A stretch of 64,000 nucleotides of DNA from Melanocharis versteri (taxonomy: Eukaryota; Chordata; Aves; Passeriformes; Melanocharitidae). The notes under the pieces were generated by a model, which saw only the letters and a list, made by a program, of their open reading frames with translations, was not told the DNA's origin and made no database searches. The position numbers and the translations under genes are program-made. Location: the NCBI GenBank assembly GCA_013397845.1, contig VZTG01001540.1:572754-636753 (forward strand), in the 5' to 3' direction. Below are positions 1 to 10,602 of the stretch, in pieces (position 1 is the stretch's first letter; each line of letters opens with the position of its first letter).

Positions 1-1204
1 TACCTGTCACAAAAATGGGAACTGGGATACAGTTGTATTTTAAGGATTCTGTACAGAGTCACACAGAAAAAGATTTTTTAGATCTTTTCAAAACAAAGAA
101 AAAGTTATTAACTGCTGAAGACTATTCTCAGTAACAAAACTAAAACCCTGGACCTGGAGTGGCTTATGCTTGGATGAGCACACCACTATTACTGTTGTAC
201 TGGAATACTGGAAATGCACATTCAACAGAACTACCACCTCCAGAACATAACAGCAGCACCAAAGTGTGTCATATTTTCAGTGTTCCTAAATTATTTTTTC
301 CAAGCAGAATGCGCCAGTGAGCAAAACTCACGTGCCTGGGACAGAGATTTTCCCTCAGTTGATAAAACAAGTCTTGCTTTTGCCAGACTTCACGTGGAGT
401 CTGTAAAGCCACAGGGAACTCAATTCATTCCACTGTGACCATTCCCTATTCCCATCGCCCAGAAGCACACATACCTGCGTCTGTGAGGTGAGCGAGGGTC
501 TCTTCCATCACTTCCTTGTGTTTTCAGGTAAGGAACGTAAGGAGGAAAAGATCATCTGATAAAGCAAATAACATGTGAAATTAAACAGAATCCACTTTTT
601 TTTTTTCTTGCATCTAGTGAGCAGAAAACCGTAGATATAAACAAACTAACTCTGCAGTTTTGTGAAAACACATCCTGTGTCGACTTTTCCTTGCATCACC
701 CGCTCAGGGCAGCTAGGCTGCAGACCAGTACTCTACAGGCAGGGAGGCAGGGGATTCTCTCTGCTTAAATGTTTTTAGCTTCTTCTAGAGCTGTTGGGAA
801 GCAGAGATTCCCACAGACTGGACATAGCTCTGGTACAAACAGCTGTCACCTGAACAGGGAAGGCTTCCTGGAGGATTAGAGGCGGGTGCCCTGGTGCACG
901 TGTGAAAGTGAGCTAAGAGGACTGGCAACATGGTGTCTACAGTGCCAGCTTCTACTGCCTTTATATTGCCTCCTGAACTGTGGGGCTTAGTGAAAACCCC
1001 TACCAAACAGCAAATTCTGATTCTGATCAGAGGATGCTCCCACTGCAATTCTGTCTGTTCCCACTTACCCACACTACCAGATACCGCTATACCATATTCC
1101 ACAAGGAATCAAAAGGAGCTGAATTTAGGGAGTTCTGAAAAACACACAACCAATCGTCCCATAGCACAGTAAATCACTAGATAGAAACAAACACTGTTGG
1201 ACAG
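1..1204. other. Putative intergenic DNA downstream of PHIP
   Basis: No protein I recognise in six frames. Overlapping open frames of 65-105 codons near 785-1172 occur on both strands and show no family motif. One minus-strand segment (475-555) is flanked by good splice signals but has a stop in every frame. In mammals the next gene here is IRAK1BP1 in tail-to-tail orientation; I did not see its coding sequence. Confidence 0.4.
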
Positions 1205-1225
1205 CTTAGAAAAACATGTTTTCTA

Positions 1226-1231
1226 TTTATT
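1226..1231 (-). terminator. PHIP: Distal polyadenylation signal AATAAA of PHIP
   Basis: AATAAA on the minus strand is followed about 20 nt later by a plausible cleavage point near 1205 and then by a GU-rich stretch (gtgtttgtttct) around 1180-1195. This is the classic three-part arrangement. Base composition also becomes less AT-rich beyond it. Confidence 0.6.
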
Positions 1232-2080
1232 TAAAAATAAGTTTGTAGTTACTACATTGCAGTGACAGTAATTCTTACACATACATTCTAGTTTGTATAA
1301 AAGGATTCAAAGTATTATGCATCAAAACTAACATAGAAAGTGTCCACATAACAGTAAAGAAATTTCCAATCCATATGTACAAAAAGAAAGGGCACTGTTA
1401 TCCTGGTGAGATACTTCAGGTTATAACATGATAATCTAGATTTCTGGAAGGAAAAAAGCCTTGATAAAGCTAAAGAATTATAGTTTTCAAAACTGTTACT
1501 CATTACATACAACAGATTTGTGTTTTACATAATTCTGTACAAAATAAGTGTAATTTTTAATCTGAAAATCTGTCAGTTTTAAAATTAACCTTTGTAGGTA
1601 ATTTACTTGAAGTTGAGCTCCATTCTATACATATTGAAACATTATGACAGAATTTAATTCACTCATGATCATTATCCAGTTGTCCACCACACTTCTGCAG
1701 TTTTAGTATGGTCCAAAAATGTAACTTCTGTATGGTCTCAATGCAAACCAACCCGCGCAGTTGTAAGCACAAAATAGTACAGATACATCACACAGTTCAT
1801 TATAGGTACTTCTATTTTTTTCTACTCCTAATTTGTGTGACCTCATTCTTTGTTCTTTCAGTGTAGGAATTCATAGTATAGTACTACTTTCCCTCCCTAA
1901 AATGTATTGTTTGCATTATTTGAAGTGAATTTCCTGATGTATTTATCTGCATTAAAAAGGATCCAAATGACTACTTGTCTCACTACGTACCTCCTAAAAG
2001 CTAAATTTATTCACCCTTATTTTATTGCAGCATATAAGGTTTCTCTCGAGTGCCTTGAGGCTGTTAGAACCTTGGGAAAA

Positions 2081-2097
2081 GGGGTGGGGGGGGAGGG
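2081..2097 (+). other. G-run (potential quadruplex on +, poly(C) in PHIP mRNA)
   Basis: Seventeen bases on the plus strand, all G except one T and one A, forming at least four G tracts of three or more. The PHIP transcript therefore carries a C-rich run inside its 3'UTR, of the sort bound by poly(C)-binding proteins. The function is inference. Confidence 0.6.
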
Positions 2098-3232
2098 AGA
2101 AGCAGCTAATCACCTTTTTCTGCAATTTAAGATGTCTTTTAATCTGGCTTCCTGGCATGTTTCCTCCTCTAACACACTGTAGAAATGGCATGGCGAATTC
2201 CCGCATTAAAATCAGCAGAAACACAAGAGCACCTGGAGGTTAGCTCTGTTTTAAAAGCTACCTGCTGTTTTCACCCAGACATCATAGAAAGTGAGCAAGC
2301 TGTACTCATGATTCAAAAACAGCAAGCTACGTAAGCTGTCAATGCCAGATTTGTTGTTTGAAACACATTGTCAAGCCTTGGCCAGTTTTATGAAATGTAA
2401 TACACTTTCCTCTGCATACGAACAAACATGTATATACAGTAATTTACAGCAGAAAACTAACAGCCCTTTTATCAGTTGAATATCTAGGTCCCCTTGGAAA
2501 CCAATCTGTTACAAGAACTTCAGGGATAAAAGAAAATATATACTCATTTTACACAGTTCATTTGTCTTCATTTAGGTAGTAAACAGAAAATGAGCTTTTG
2601 CAGTTTCTGGGTGAGGTTTTAAAACCCTCTACTTTCTCCAGCAGAGCACTATAGCAGAGTTATAATTAGGTATTTTAAAACACTATTAAAAAAAAGCAAA
2701 AAGAAAAACCTTTGACAATCTACTGTGAACAAAATATACTATTTTAGAATAAGGTAAGGACTCGGGACACAATGTAAATATTGTGATATGACTATATCTT
2801 GATTGACCAGGGATGTTAAAATTACCTCAGCAAGATTCACATGCTACAAATAAAATGTGAATGTTGATGAAAGTGAGCTTAAAAACCTCTACCCTCCCAT
2901 CTACTATATAAATACAGGGTGAAAGGGTCCCATCCAGTTAAGTCTATTGCTTTTATAGAACCAGTCAACTATTTAACATGTGCCTAAATTCAAATTACAC
3001 ACTAAAGCAATTACTTGTAGTCCTCGATCCAACAAATGTGAGCAAAATATTTAAAAATGCAGTGTAAAAATCGTAACAAGCTTGAAGTTACTGAATGGAC
3101 AGACTATTTTTTGTATTGCAGGTAGTCCTTTTTTTGGTAAGACAAAAGCCTCTGGCACAAAATTGGTACTTAAAAATATTTGTACAGCAATACAGTGAAT
3201 AAGCTGTCTCTACACTACAATTCATTTTTTAA

Positions 3233-3248
3233 TAGATATTAATATCTA
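3233..3248. repeat. 16-bp perfect palindrome in the 3'UTR
   Basis: TAGATATTAATATCTA is self-complementary. In AU-rich sequence this can be chance; in RNA it would allow dimer or hairpin pairing. Confidence 0.6.
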
Positions 3249-6200
3249 TACGTGCTGCATCAGGGTCCTTTATCAATTAATAGTTTTACAAATATTAAGC
3301 CGTAGTAATACTTAACTCAACCAACTCAACCTTACAAGTCTATCAACAAACTGATCACAGGTACAAACCGGACACTGTACAAATAAACATCTGTAAATCT
3401 TTATCACAGCAGTCGAATCACTGGAGGAAGACATTTCTCTGTAAAGTTGTATCACTGGTCATTGCCAAGTGACAAAGAGCTCTAGTTCAATATTGACAAT
3501 AATAATGAACACTACAGTGGTAAAATTTCAGTTCAGTTCCCAGAGAACACACTAACAACAGAAACAAAGTGGCTAAAGAGTTGTTAAGTATGTAGGCACG
3601 GGTACAGTGATTCCTGTTAAACATTTAGAGCACACTTATGACAGAAGCAGAAGTATTTCCTCGTTGGTAGTTAAAGAACACACTGTTATCAAGATACCAC
3701 TCAGCAGCAAATACCAATTTTAACGTTTCTCAGTATAGCATAGAAATACCAGAACAGTATTCTCATATCCATGTCAAATATAAACGAATTTAACTGAGTT
3801 AAACTGAATAAAACTGAGTTAATTGCTGCCAGATCGTTTGCATGTATGTGGCTATGAAGCTATGTTATTTACAATGCAAATGTAAAACAAGCACATGAGG
3901 TTTTGATACTCCATTTTCTGAACCAGTTGTTAGGTACTTGAGATGGCATTATAAAACATGCATATAACTATAGTTCTTAAATTATTCCAGAACACTGACC
4001 AATAGTTTATTGCTCACATTTAAAAACCTAAGACTCTGTAATCAAAAGCTCTTTTTCTGTATTGATACAGTATCTCACAACCACCTCAAATAATAAATTT
4101 TTCCCCAACCAAAATACAGTCTGATGGTGACTAAAGTCTCATAAATAAAGTTTGCAACCTAGTAAAATTAAATTATAAAAAATTTAACCTTTAAATAAAT
4201 CTGGTATTAATTTCTAATAAATTTCTAGCATTGCATCTATAAAAAATTGATCCAAATTATCCACAGTTTACTTTTAAAGGAAAAACATTAATGTGTCTAA
4301 CAAGAATCAAAAACTTACTGGCTAAAGTCACCGATATTACTGGGTGGGAAGCAGTACCCATGTTCTGCAGGTAAGGCCTTCTATCCTCGTAAAATTAAGA
4401 TGTACAATCTTCTACCTACTGTTAAGGGAACGCAGATTATTTCAGTCTTCAAAACTTACACACAAGGTATTTTCGATATATAAATATATACAGAAACATG
4501 CCATATAAAACATTATTACAAACAGAGTAAATACAGAAGATGAATTTTAGATATAATCTATTTTATATATTACAATGCAGATAACATCAGGAAATTACAC
4601 ATTTTCAAATGATTGCCTTCATCAGTGAGATTTGACAAAATTAACAAGTAAAATCTATCAGTTTTGAATTGTGAAGCTGTATTGCAACTGTACAAACTTA
4701 GCTTGTTATCTTACCACATGTTTAGTGACTCCATTTTAATTGGATGATAAAGAAATACTTGTTAGAAAAAAATAAATATGCCAACAAATGAAATACAAAC
4801 TAATCCCTGTCCCCCAAATTCAAATCTGTAACAATTCAAAGAGGATCTGGAAAATATCTTAGCCATTTTTTGTAGCAAAATGAACTACCTAAAACTAGGT
4901 ATGGTGGATACTAATCTGCTATCCAGAATAGCATATTTCTATTCCTCTTGGTGGCAAATACCAATATTCTTTGTTCTCTTAAGCTTTTTTTTTGTAAGAA
5001 AATAAAGAGTGAAGAATCAGGCCTCAAATACATATACAGAATATGTGCAAATTTAAGGTCTTAATTCTGCATGTCCTCCCTTCCAGACATTGCAGACGAT
5101 GTGTAAAAACAAAAAAAAAGTATAACCAGAAAATTTTGGTTACATTTTTGTACCATACCAGATCTCAGTAAATACGACTACTTATGCATTTTTTTTCTTG
5201 AAACTGGACAATACTTTTTTTAAGTGATAGAAAATGGTATTAAGGTTTGTTTGTAAAGGTATAAAATAACTAAATGTACCATAAACAAATAAATAACTGC
5301 TTTTCTTTTCCAGAGCAGTACATATAACAATACATTCCCCTAAGTCATATAGTTATCATTTACAATAGACAACTTAATTTTAGTAAGGATGCAAGAAATA
5401 ATAGAATACAAGGCACAATCATTAAATGGAATTTTTCTTTAGGGTGTATATTGACATATGTCAGCGTGATATACCATAAAAAGTGCAGAAAAACACAATG
5501 TGCAATGAGACCACTGTATAAAACATGATTGCATAAAAAGTGATTTGGCCTTTTAACCCTAATAATTGAAAATAACCAATCTTCCCCTTAAAATTAAACT
5601 ATAAAGTATGACATTTTAAAATTTTCAATTCTAGTGCTATCTAAAAAATCCTGAAAAAAATTTATACCTGGGTAATATTTTAGATGTAGGTGTTTATGTA
5701 TATATTAATATATATACATACACTATTCTTTGTAGGTCATTTCAGCCTCTTAATCATGTCTAAAGTTGTAGAAACAACAATCAATCTGGATCAGAAAGTA
5801 AACATCATAATTCCATACCTGTCCTGTAATTTCCTTGAATCCTTTAACCAATTATACATTTAGACTAAAACATCTCTGTCAAAGGACCCCACCAGTGCAT
5901 TATTTTCTACCAGAAGTACCAAAAAGGATACATTTCAGAACAATGTTAACAACTTACTATTTAAAACAAGACACAGCTTTTATCACTGCAAATGGTATGC
6001 TGTACTGACACTCAAAAAGAAAAAAAAGGTTTTCCACTGCACTGATTCTCAGTCTTTGGCACAATAAACAGAGATTTAGTGATTGATACAAGAATCAAGG
6101 TCTGAAAAATTAGACATTAGTCAAACTTTTTCCAATGTGGATATATATATTTGTGATTACATTTTTGCTATGTTTGGCAGAACTTGGATAAACAGCGGCC

Positions 6201-6761
6201 TGTGCTAGGCTTCTTTTGCAGCTGAACGTTCCATCACAACTGAAATTAAACATTTTCAGATTAGCAAAGTTTGGTATTGTATTATTTAATAGAAATGTAA
6301 GTGAATTTACTGCCACTTTTCGCCAAAGTCTGCCTCCCTAGGCGACTTGACTTTACAATCAAAGTGTACCTTGCTTGGTCAAAAATAGATTTCTGTTTTC
6401 AATTTGTGGCAATTAAAAGTTCTATTACCTTTTTTCAATTGTGTAGAGATTTTACCTACTACTTGAGCAGAGTAGCTCTGAACTCTGTACGTCAGTCAGA
6501 AATTGCTTCAATTATTCTCAACTGTGAACAAAATGACTGTTGAAATGTATAACCTATTTGGAGGGCAATAAATAGCAAAAGTTTAAAATATATATTTCTT
6601 TCAAAGAATGTTCTTTCAGTTTATCGTTTTGCTAAATTTTTCTCCCCAAATCAGAACATACTCTTCTAACCCATAATAGCAGCAGGGAAGCAGAAGTCTG
6701 TTCTGCTGTTCCTTAACTGTACCTGCTTCATAGCATTCTGAAGTAAAACCCTTGGTAAAAA

Positions 6762-7408
6762 TTACCAACCAATTAAGTTAGCTTTTGCTTTTTCAGTCAA
6801 CTTCCGGACTCTGCCTCTGCTTGAAGTTCCAAAAGTTAAGGAGGTGTCTTCAAACAATAGCTGCCTTTGCTCTTCCTCAGAGTCATCTTCATTGTAAAAG
6901 GCTGTCCTCCTACCCTGGTTTCTAGTTCTCATGTGAGGTTCAGAATCTTTAAGCTCTTCAGAACTCTCCTCCATAGGCTCATGTGTCTTTTTCCTCCTGC
7001 TTCTTGTTTGCATTTTAACATTTGCAGGAACTAAGAGGTCTGAGCCTGGCTGGCGGCTCTTCATCTTCCTTTTTGGCTTTCTACCCCCACGGCCTTTTTT
7101 TTGTAACAAGTCTTCCTTCACATTATTTTCAGAAAGAGAATTGCATGCAGTAGAAACAGAGGCTTCCTCTGGTATATCCCTTGTGGTCTGGATTGTATTC
7201 TGCTCTGCAACCTTTTGCTGTTCAACCATTTGCAGCTTTTTTGGTTTCCTGCCTCTTTTCTTGTGCACCACCACTTCACAGCCACTGTTACTAGTCTCCA
7301 CCTTCGGTTTCCGTCCAGGACCTCTTTTAACTGGAGGTTTCAAAGGCTGTCCTCCATGTCCATTTACCTGAATGCTTCCTGATGCCACAGCATTATTCTT
7401 GCAATCTG
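6762..7408 (-). CDS. PHIP: PHIP terminal coding exon: GRKPK-rich basic tail and stop (residues 1096-1310)
   Basis: Acceptor tttctttacag followed by CAG (a NAGNAG site), 647 nt including TAA at 6762-6764. It encodes DCKNNAVASGSIQVNGHGG, three basic motifs (KRGPGRKPK at 7302-7328, KKRGRKPKK at 7236-7262, RGGRKPKRK near 7065-7091), an acidic stretch (EESSEELKDSEPH) and the conserved end RTRNQGRRTAFYNEDDSEEE ... RVRKLTEKAKANLIGW. The GRKPK repeats resemble AT-hook cores but with Lys in place of the usual Arg-Pro order, so DNA minor-groove binding is only inferred. The last 55 residues are near identical to mammalian PHIP as I recall. Confidence 0.97.
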
Positions 7409-9196
7409 CTGTAAAGAAATGGTACAGAAATGCTTTAAGTACACGTCACATAACAGATTTGCATTTACATTCATTTTCACACTGCCTTAATAAAAACTCT
7501 TACTAAAATGTCTGAATGGATTCACAGTGATTGCCAATCTGTCAAAATCTAAGAAACCCAAAGTTGAGCTCGGAGAGTTTCACTCTAGTGTGGAATGAGG
7601 ACTAAAACTTCTAGTTGGATTTAGCACATGGTAGCTGGAAGAAAAAAAAACCCAACAAACAAAAAAAGCCAGGAAAAATGCAGGGAATAAAAAAGAAGGA
7701 AAAAAGGGAACAGCTGAAGGGTTTTTCTCAGATGATACAACACCAGTGGACAAAATTCCTATTTCGTATCTGCAACAGCAAAAGGTTGCTCAAGAAGCAT
7801 TACTGCAAGGAATGCTTCACAGTATGTCATCTCTGGAGAAATAAGAATTTTCTTTCAACCTGAGGTAGCATCTTTTGTATCAAATTTGTACAGATTTCTC
7901 ACATTAGCAAACAGGCAGCAGAATGTACTTGCTTGGAGACTTTTATTGGGTATGACTTTTCATTACATGAGGGGTACTCAAATTCCTCAGAGGGGCTTGT
8001 CACAGGACCTCTTAGGAAGATGCTCGGAAGGCACAGTCCTTACCTAAAATGTGGCCAAGAACAGGCTCATAGCCACCATGATAGTTCCTGCAGCCCTTTG
8101 ATGGAACACCCACACACAGCTTCTGCTGTGTTGGAATGTGCACCATCGTGCACTAAAAGCACAGGCCTCCTCTGTCCTGTGAGTGGATGTAAGGAGACAG
8201 GACCATATCAACAACATTCAGATACCCCCGACCTGACCAAACATCCCATCCTATAACAGCTGCATATTTAGCCATGCAGTGTGGGAACAGCTGGGGCCTT
8301 TGTGAGAAAGCTTACAAGCAATGGACAGATGATTTAACTTATCAGACCACAAGCTACTTTTTCAGAAGCATGGAGGAGTAAGAAAGAACTCCTTGGGGAG
8401 AAGACTACAAGGAGTAGGCAGATTAATTAGATGGGACCAAATTTGCAGACTACTGTGTCCTCATTTTTAGAGAAAAGATGTTTAGTGGATCTAGCTGCTT
8501 CAAGCATCTTCCTAACAGTTCAAAGCTCCTTCATAAACAGGAAAGCTTTTTGACTAGGAGATCTTATTTCAGCCTCCACAGAAGCTTTGAATTTTAAGGT
8601 ATTCTGACATCAAAAGACCAAGCAAGCTCACTCAGGAGATATCATGAACTAGGTCCAAGCAGGCCATTCAAATATACTAAACTGAAGCAGTAAACACTGC
8701 ATAGGGCTTTTTCTGCTGTGCCAAAAAATGAAAGAATGAATTTGCAGCTGGGGTCCTCTGATCCTTATGCTTGTTGCTGCACAGAATGTCATCACACTCA
8801 GTGTTGCTGAACCAAATATAACCCACAGAAGTTTTATGTAATTAAACACACAGGATTTAAAGTGTGACCATGCAGAAGTCTGCTTTGAAATTTAGGAACT
8901 TCTAACATGACATTTGTAATAATTTAAATGAAGGTACAGATACGTTAACATCTCAAAATCATCTAGAAAATAGTTATCACACCATGGAAATGGTGTTAAG
9001 AGTAGTCAAAACGGTGCTAATTCATCAAGAAGGAAACTAATGGTGACTGAGTTGTTCTATTAGATTTCCCTATTCTGCTAAATTGTAATGCATTCTAATT
9101 TCCCCACCCCCAAATTACCACAACTAAAGTACAGCACTACAGTCACTACATCAATAACTCTGAGGGTGGGGAGGAAGTTCCAGAGAAATTTGGTAC
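7409..9196 (-). other. PHIP: PHIP intron (between last two coding exons)
   Basis: Donor AAG|gtacca, acceptor tttctttacag. It contains an A-rich stretch near 7638-7700 and open frames on the plus strand up to 107 codons (7933-8256) without recognisable motifs. No exon or repeat family recognised. Confidence 0.85.
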
Positions 9197-9358
9197 CTTG
9201 TGGATTAACAGTGGAAGATTTTACTTTCCGCTTGATTTGCTTCTCTTTCTCGGGATTTTCTCTTGTGGAGTTATTCCTAGTGTTATGACTGTAATCGGAT
9301 GGGGTAGGGTTTGATACAGTATTCTGGTTCTTGGAATGTTTGGTTGAATTCTCCAGTA
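9197..9358 (-). CDS. PHIP: PHIP exon: polar basic tail (residues 1042-1096)
   Basis: Acceptor tatccttccag, donor CACAAG|gtacca, 162 nt, enters with two bases and leaves with one. It encodes LENSTKHSKNQNTVSNPTPS, DYSHNTRNNSTRENPEKEKQ and IKRKVKSSTVNPQ. It is Asn/Ser/Lys-rich and likely disordered. Compared with mammalian PHIP as I remember it, the end of this exon appears about 14 residues shorter before the DCKNN sequence of the next exon. Confidence 0.9.
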
Positions 9359-9682
9359 CTGGAAGGATAAAAAGAAAAAAAATTATGCAAGTCAAGTAGT
9401 CTATACTACATTCAATCTTGTTGGGCTAAAATGGAACTCATGTTCTACTACAAACAATTTGAGTCAGTGATCCAAAAGGGAGAAAGCTTCTTGGATAAAA
9501 CAACATAGCCTAACTTGTTCAGTTTTCCTCAGAAGAATCTCAAAGGCCCATCAGCTTGAAAACAGAACCAGTTTCAACTGAGAGAAATATATTAGATTTC
9601 CAAAGAGCAAGTTTTATCTTTTAAAACATTCATAGCTTAATTAAAAAAAAAAAAAAACAAAAACAAAACCGCCCCAACTTGC
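9359..9682 (-). other. PHIP: GC-AG intron of PHIP (324 nt)
   Basis: On the minus strand the intron begins gcaagt after CAG and ends atccttccag. CAG|GCAAGT is the best consensus for the minor GC-AG class, which needs strong pairing at the other donor positions. Reading phase independently supports it: one base before and two bases after join as a Val codon in frame. Confidence 0.9.
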
Positions 9683-9963
9683 CTGACTTTCCTGACCCTG
9701 CAGTAGTATTAGGCTTTGTGATTAAAGGCTTTATAGTTAAAGGCTTTGCTCCTGAAGAAGTGGATGGTTGCTCTGTAACAGCCACATCCGTTATCCCCCT
9801 GTTGCTTCGAGTCCGCACAAGAGAGGAGGCTTCAGCGGCTTTTCCATTCATCTGAGGCGGAGCGTGTCTCAGTGCTGTCGACCGTGCAGGTGCAGAAGAT
9901 GATGAAGTGGCAGAAGCTTCTGCCTTCAGCTGAGGTTTGATTAATCTCCTCTTCCTTTCAGGG
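9683..9963 (-). CDS. PHIP: PHIP exon: disordered basic tail, ends at a GC donor (residues 948-1042)
   Basis: Acceptor cttcttttgcag, donor TCAG|gcaagt, 281 nt, enters with one base and leaves with one. It encodes PERKRRLIKPQLKAEASATS, a Ser/Ala/Pro-rich middle, VRTRSNRG, then TEQPSTSSGAKPLTIKPLIT and GSGKS. The donor is GC instead of GT; the two nearby GT candidates leave two bases and would break frame with the next exon, while the GC site gives Val (G+TA). This is a probably unfolded tail poorly conserved between lineages. Confidence 0.92.
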
Positions 9964-10438
9964 CTGCAAAAGAAGTAACAATTTGTATCCTGGATGACCA
10001 CCTTGTCATTTTACAGGAATAAATTAAATTAAATGCTAGTGTCTGAGATTGTGGGAGTAAAACAATCACCTCTGCATGAAGTATGTTAAAAATATGGCAT
10101 TTACTGTGGAAATTCATGTAAGTTGTGAGCTTCTGGAAAGTGAATCTTTACAATAAATACTATAGTTATATGACAAAGCATGATGCCATCACTATCCTAA
10201 CGATGCTGTTTTACTGTACACATTTAGCAGTTATTTGAATTTTAAGCACTTACACTAGGATAGCTCTAAGTAAAGTTTAAAACTCTTCCACATCATAGGG
10301 ACTTGCATGTCAAAGCTACCATTCTGCAATATAGGGAATAGTAAAGGAAGTATTAAGAAAAAAACACACTAAGTTTTATTGTTTAGGTATGTCAAAATTT
10401 TACAGCATTTCACGAATACTGTAAAGGAATTAATGTAC

Positions 10439-10602
10439 CTGGATGCAACACTACTGGAAACTGAGCTGCTTCTACTTCTTTTTTTCCTTCGTTTCTTTAT
10501 TGTATTTCTTTTATGAAAGCGTAGGGCAGATTTATAATCTGATAAAATAGAACTTATGTGTTCTTCAAAGAAAGCAGAAAGGCGCAAGCTCATGCTGTAG
10601 AT
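10439..10602 (-). CDS. PHIP: PHIP exon: bromodomain 2 helix C and basic Ser-rich start of tail (residues 894-948)
   Basis: Acceptor tcttttttag, donor ATCCAG|gtacat, 164 nt, enters in phase 0 and leaves with two bases. It encodes IYSMSLRLSAFFEEHISSIL, SDYKSALRFHKRNTIKKRRK and KRSRSSSVSSSVAS. The first part completes bromodomain 2; KKRRKKRSRSSS is a strong basic cluster, plausibly a nuclear localisation signal, followed by a Ser-rich segment. Confidence 0.95.

Larger units (their letters stand above)
1205..6761 (-). other. PHIP: PHIP 3' untranslated region (about 5.5 kb)
   Basis: The stretch follows the stop codon with no open frame of interest and no CR1 or other repeat recognised, unlike the introns. 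It is AU-rich and contains several TTTATT words (AATAAA on the minus strand), for example 4006-4011, 2021-2026 and 2006-2011, that could serve as alternative polyadenylation signals. The most convincing end is near 1205. The length is comparable to what I recall for mammalian PHIP transcripts. Extent is inferred, not demonstrated. Confidence 0.6.

Noticed and set aside
785..1172. Overlapping open frames on both strands near the left edge (105 and 80 codons)
   Set aside because: Neither has splice context, a known motif or a matching neighbour; their overlap suggests chance in less AT-rich DNA.
5692..5720. Possible perfect palindrome in the TA-rich stretch of the 3'UTR
   Set aside because: The arms differ by one TA unit, so it is an imperfect TA-rich low-complexity run, not a defined site.
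6762..7388. Treating the 208-codon frame starting at 7388 as an independent gene
   Set aside because: The ATG is internal; the frame continues upstream to an acceptor at 7408/7409 and joins the previous exon in phase, forming the PHIP C terminus.
7933..8256. 107-codon plus-strand open frame in the intron before the last exon
   Set aside because: No family motif, antisense to the gene, in intronic sequence; Cys/His/Ser-rich composition does not form a recognisable zinc-binding pattern.
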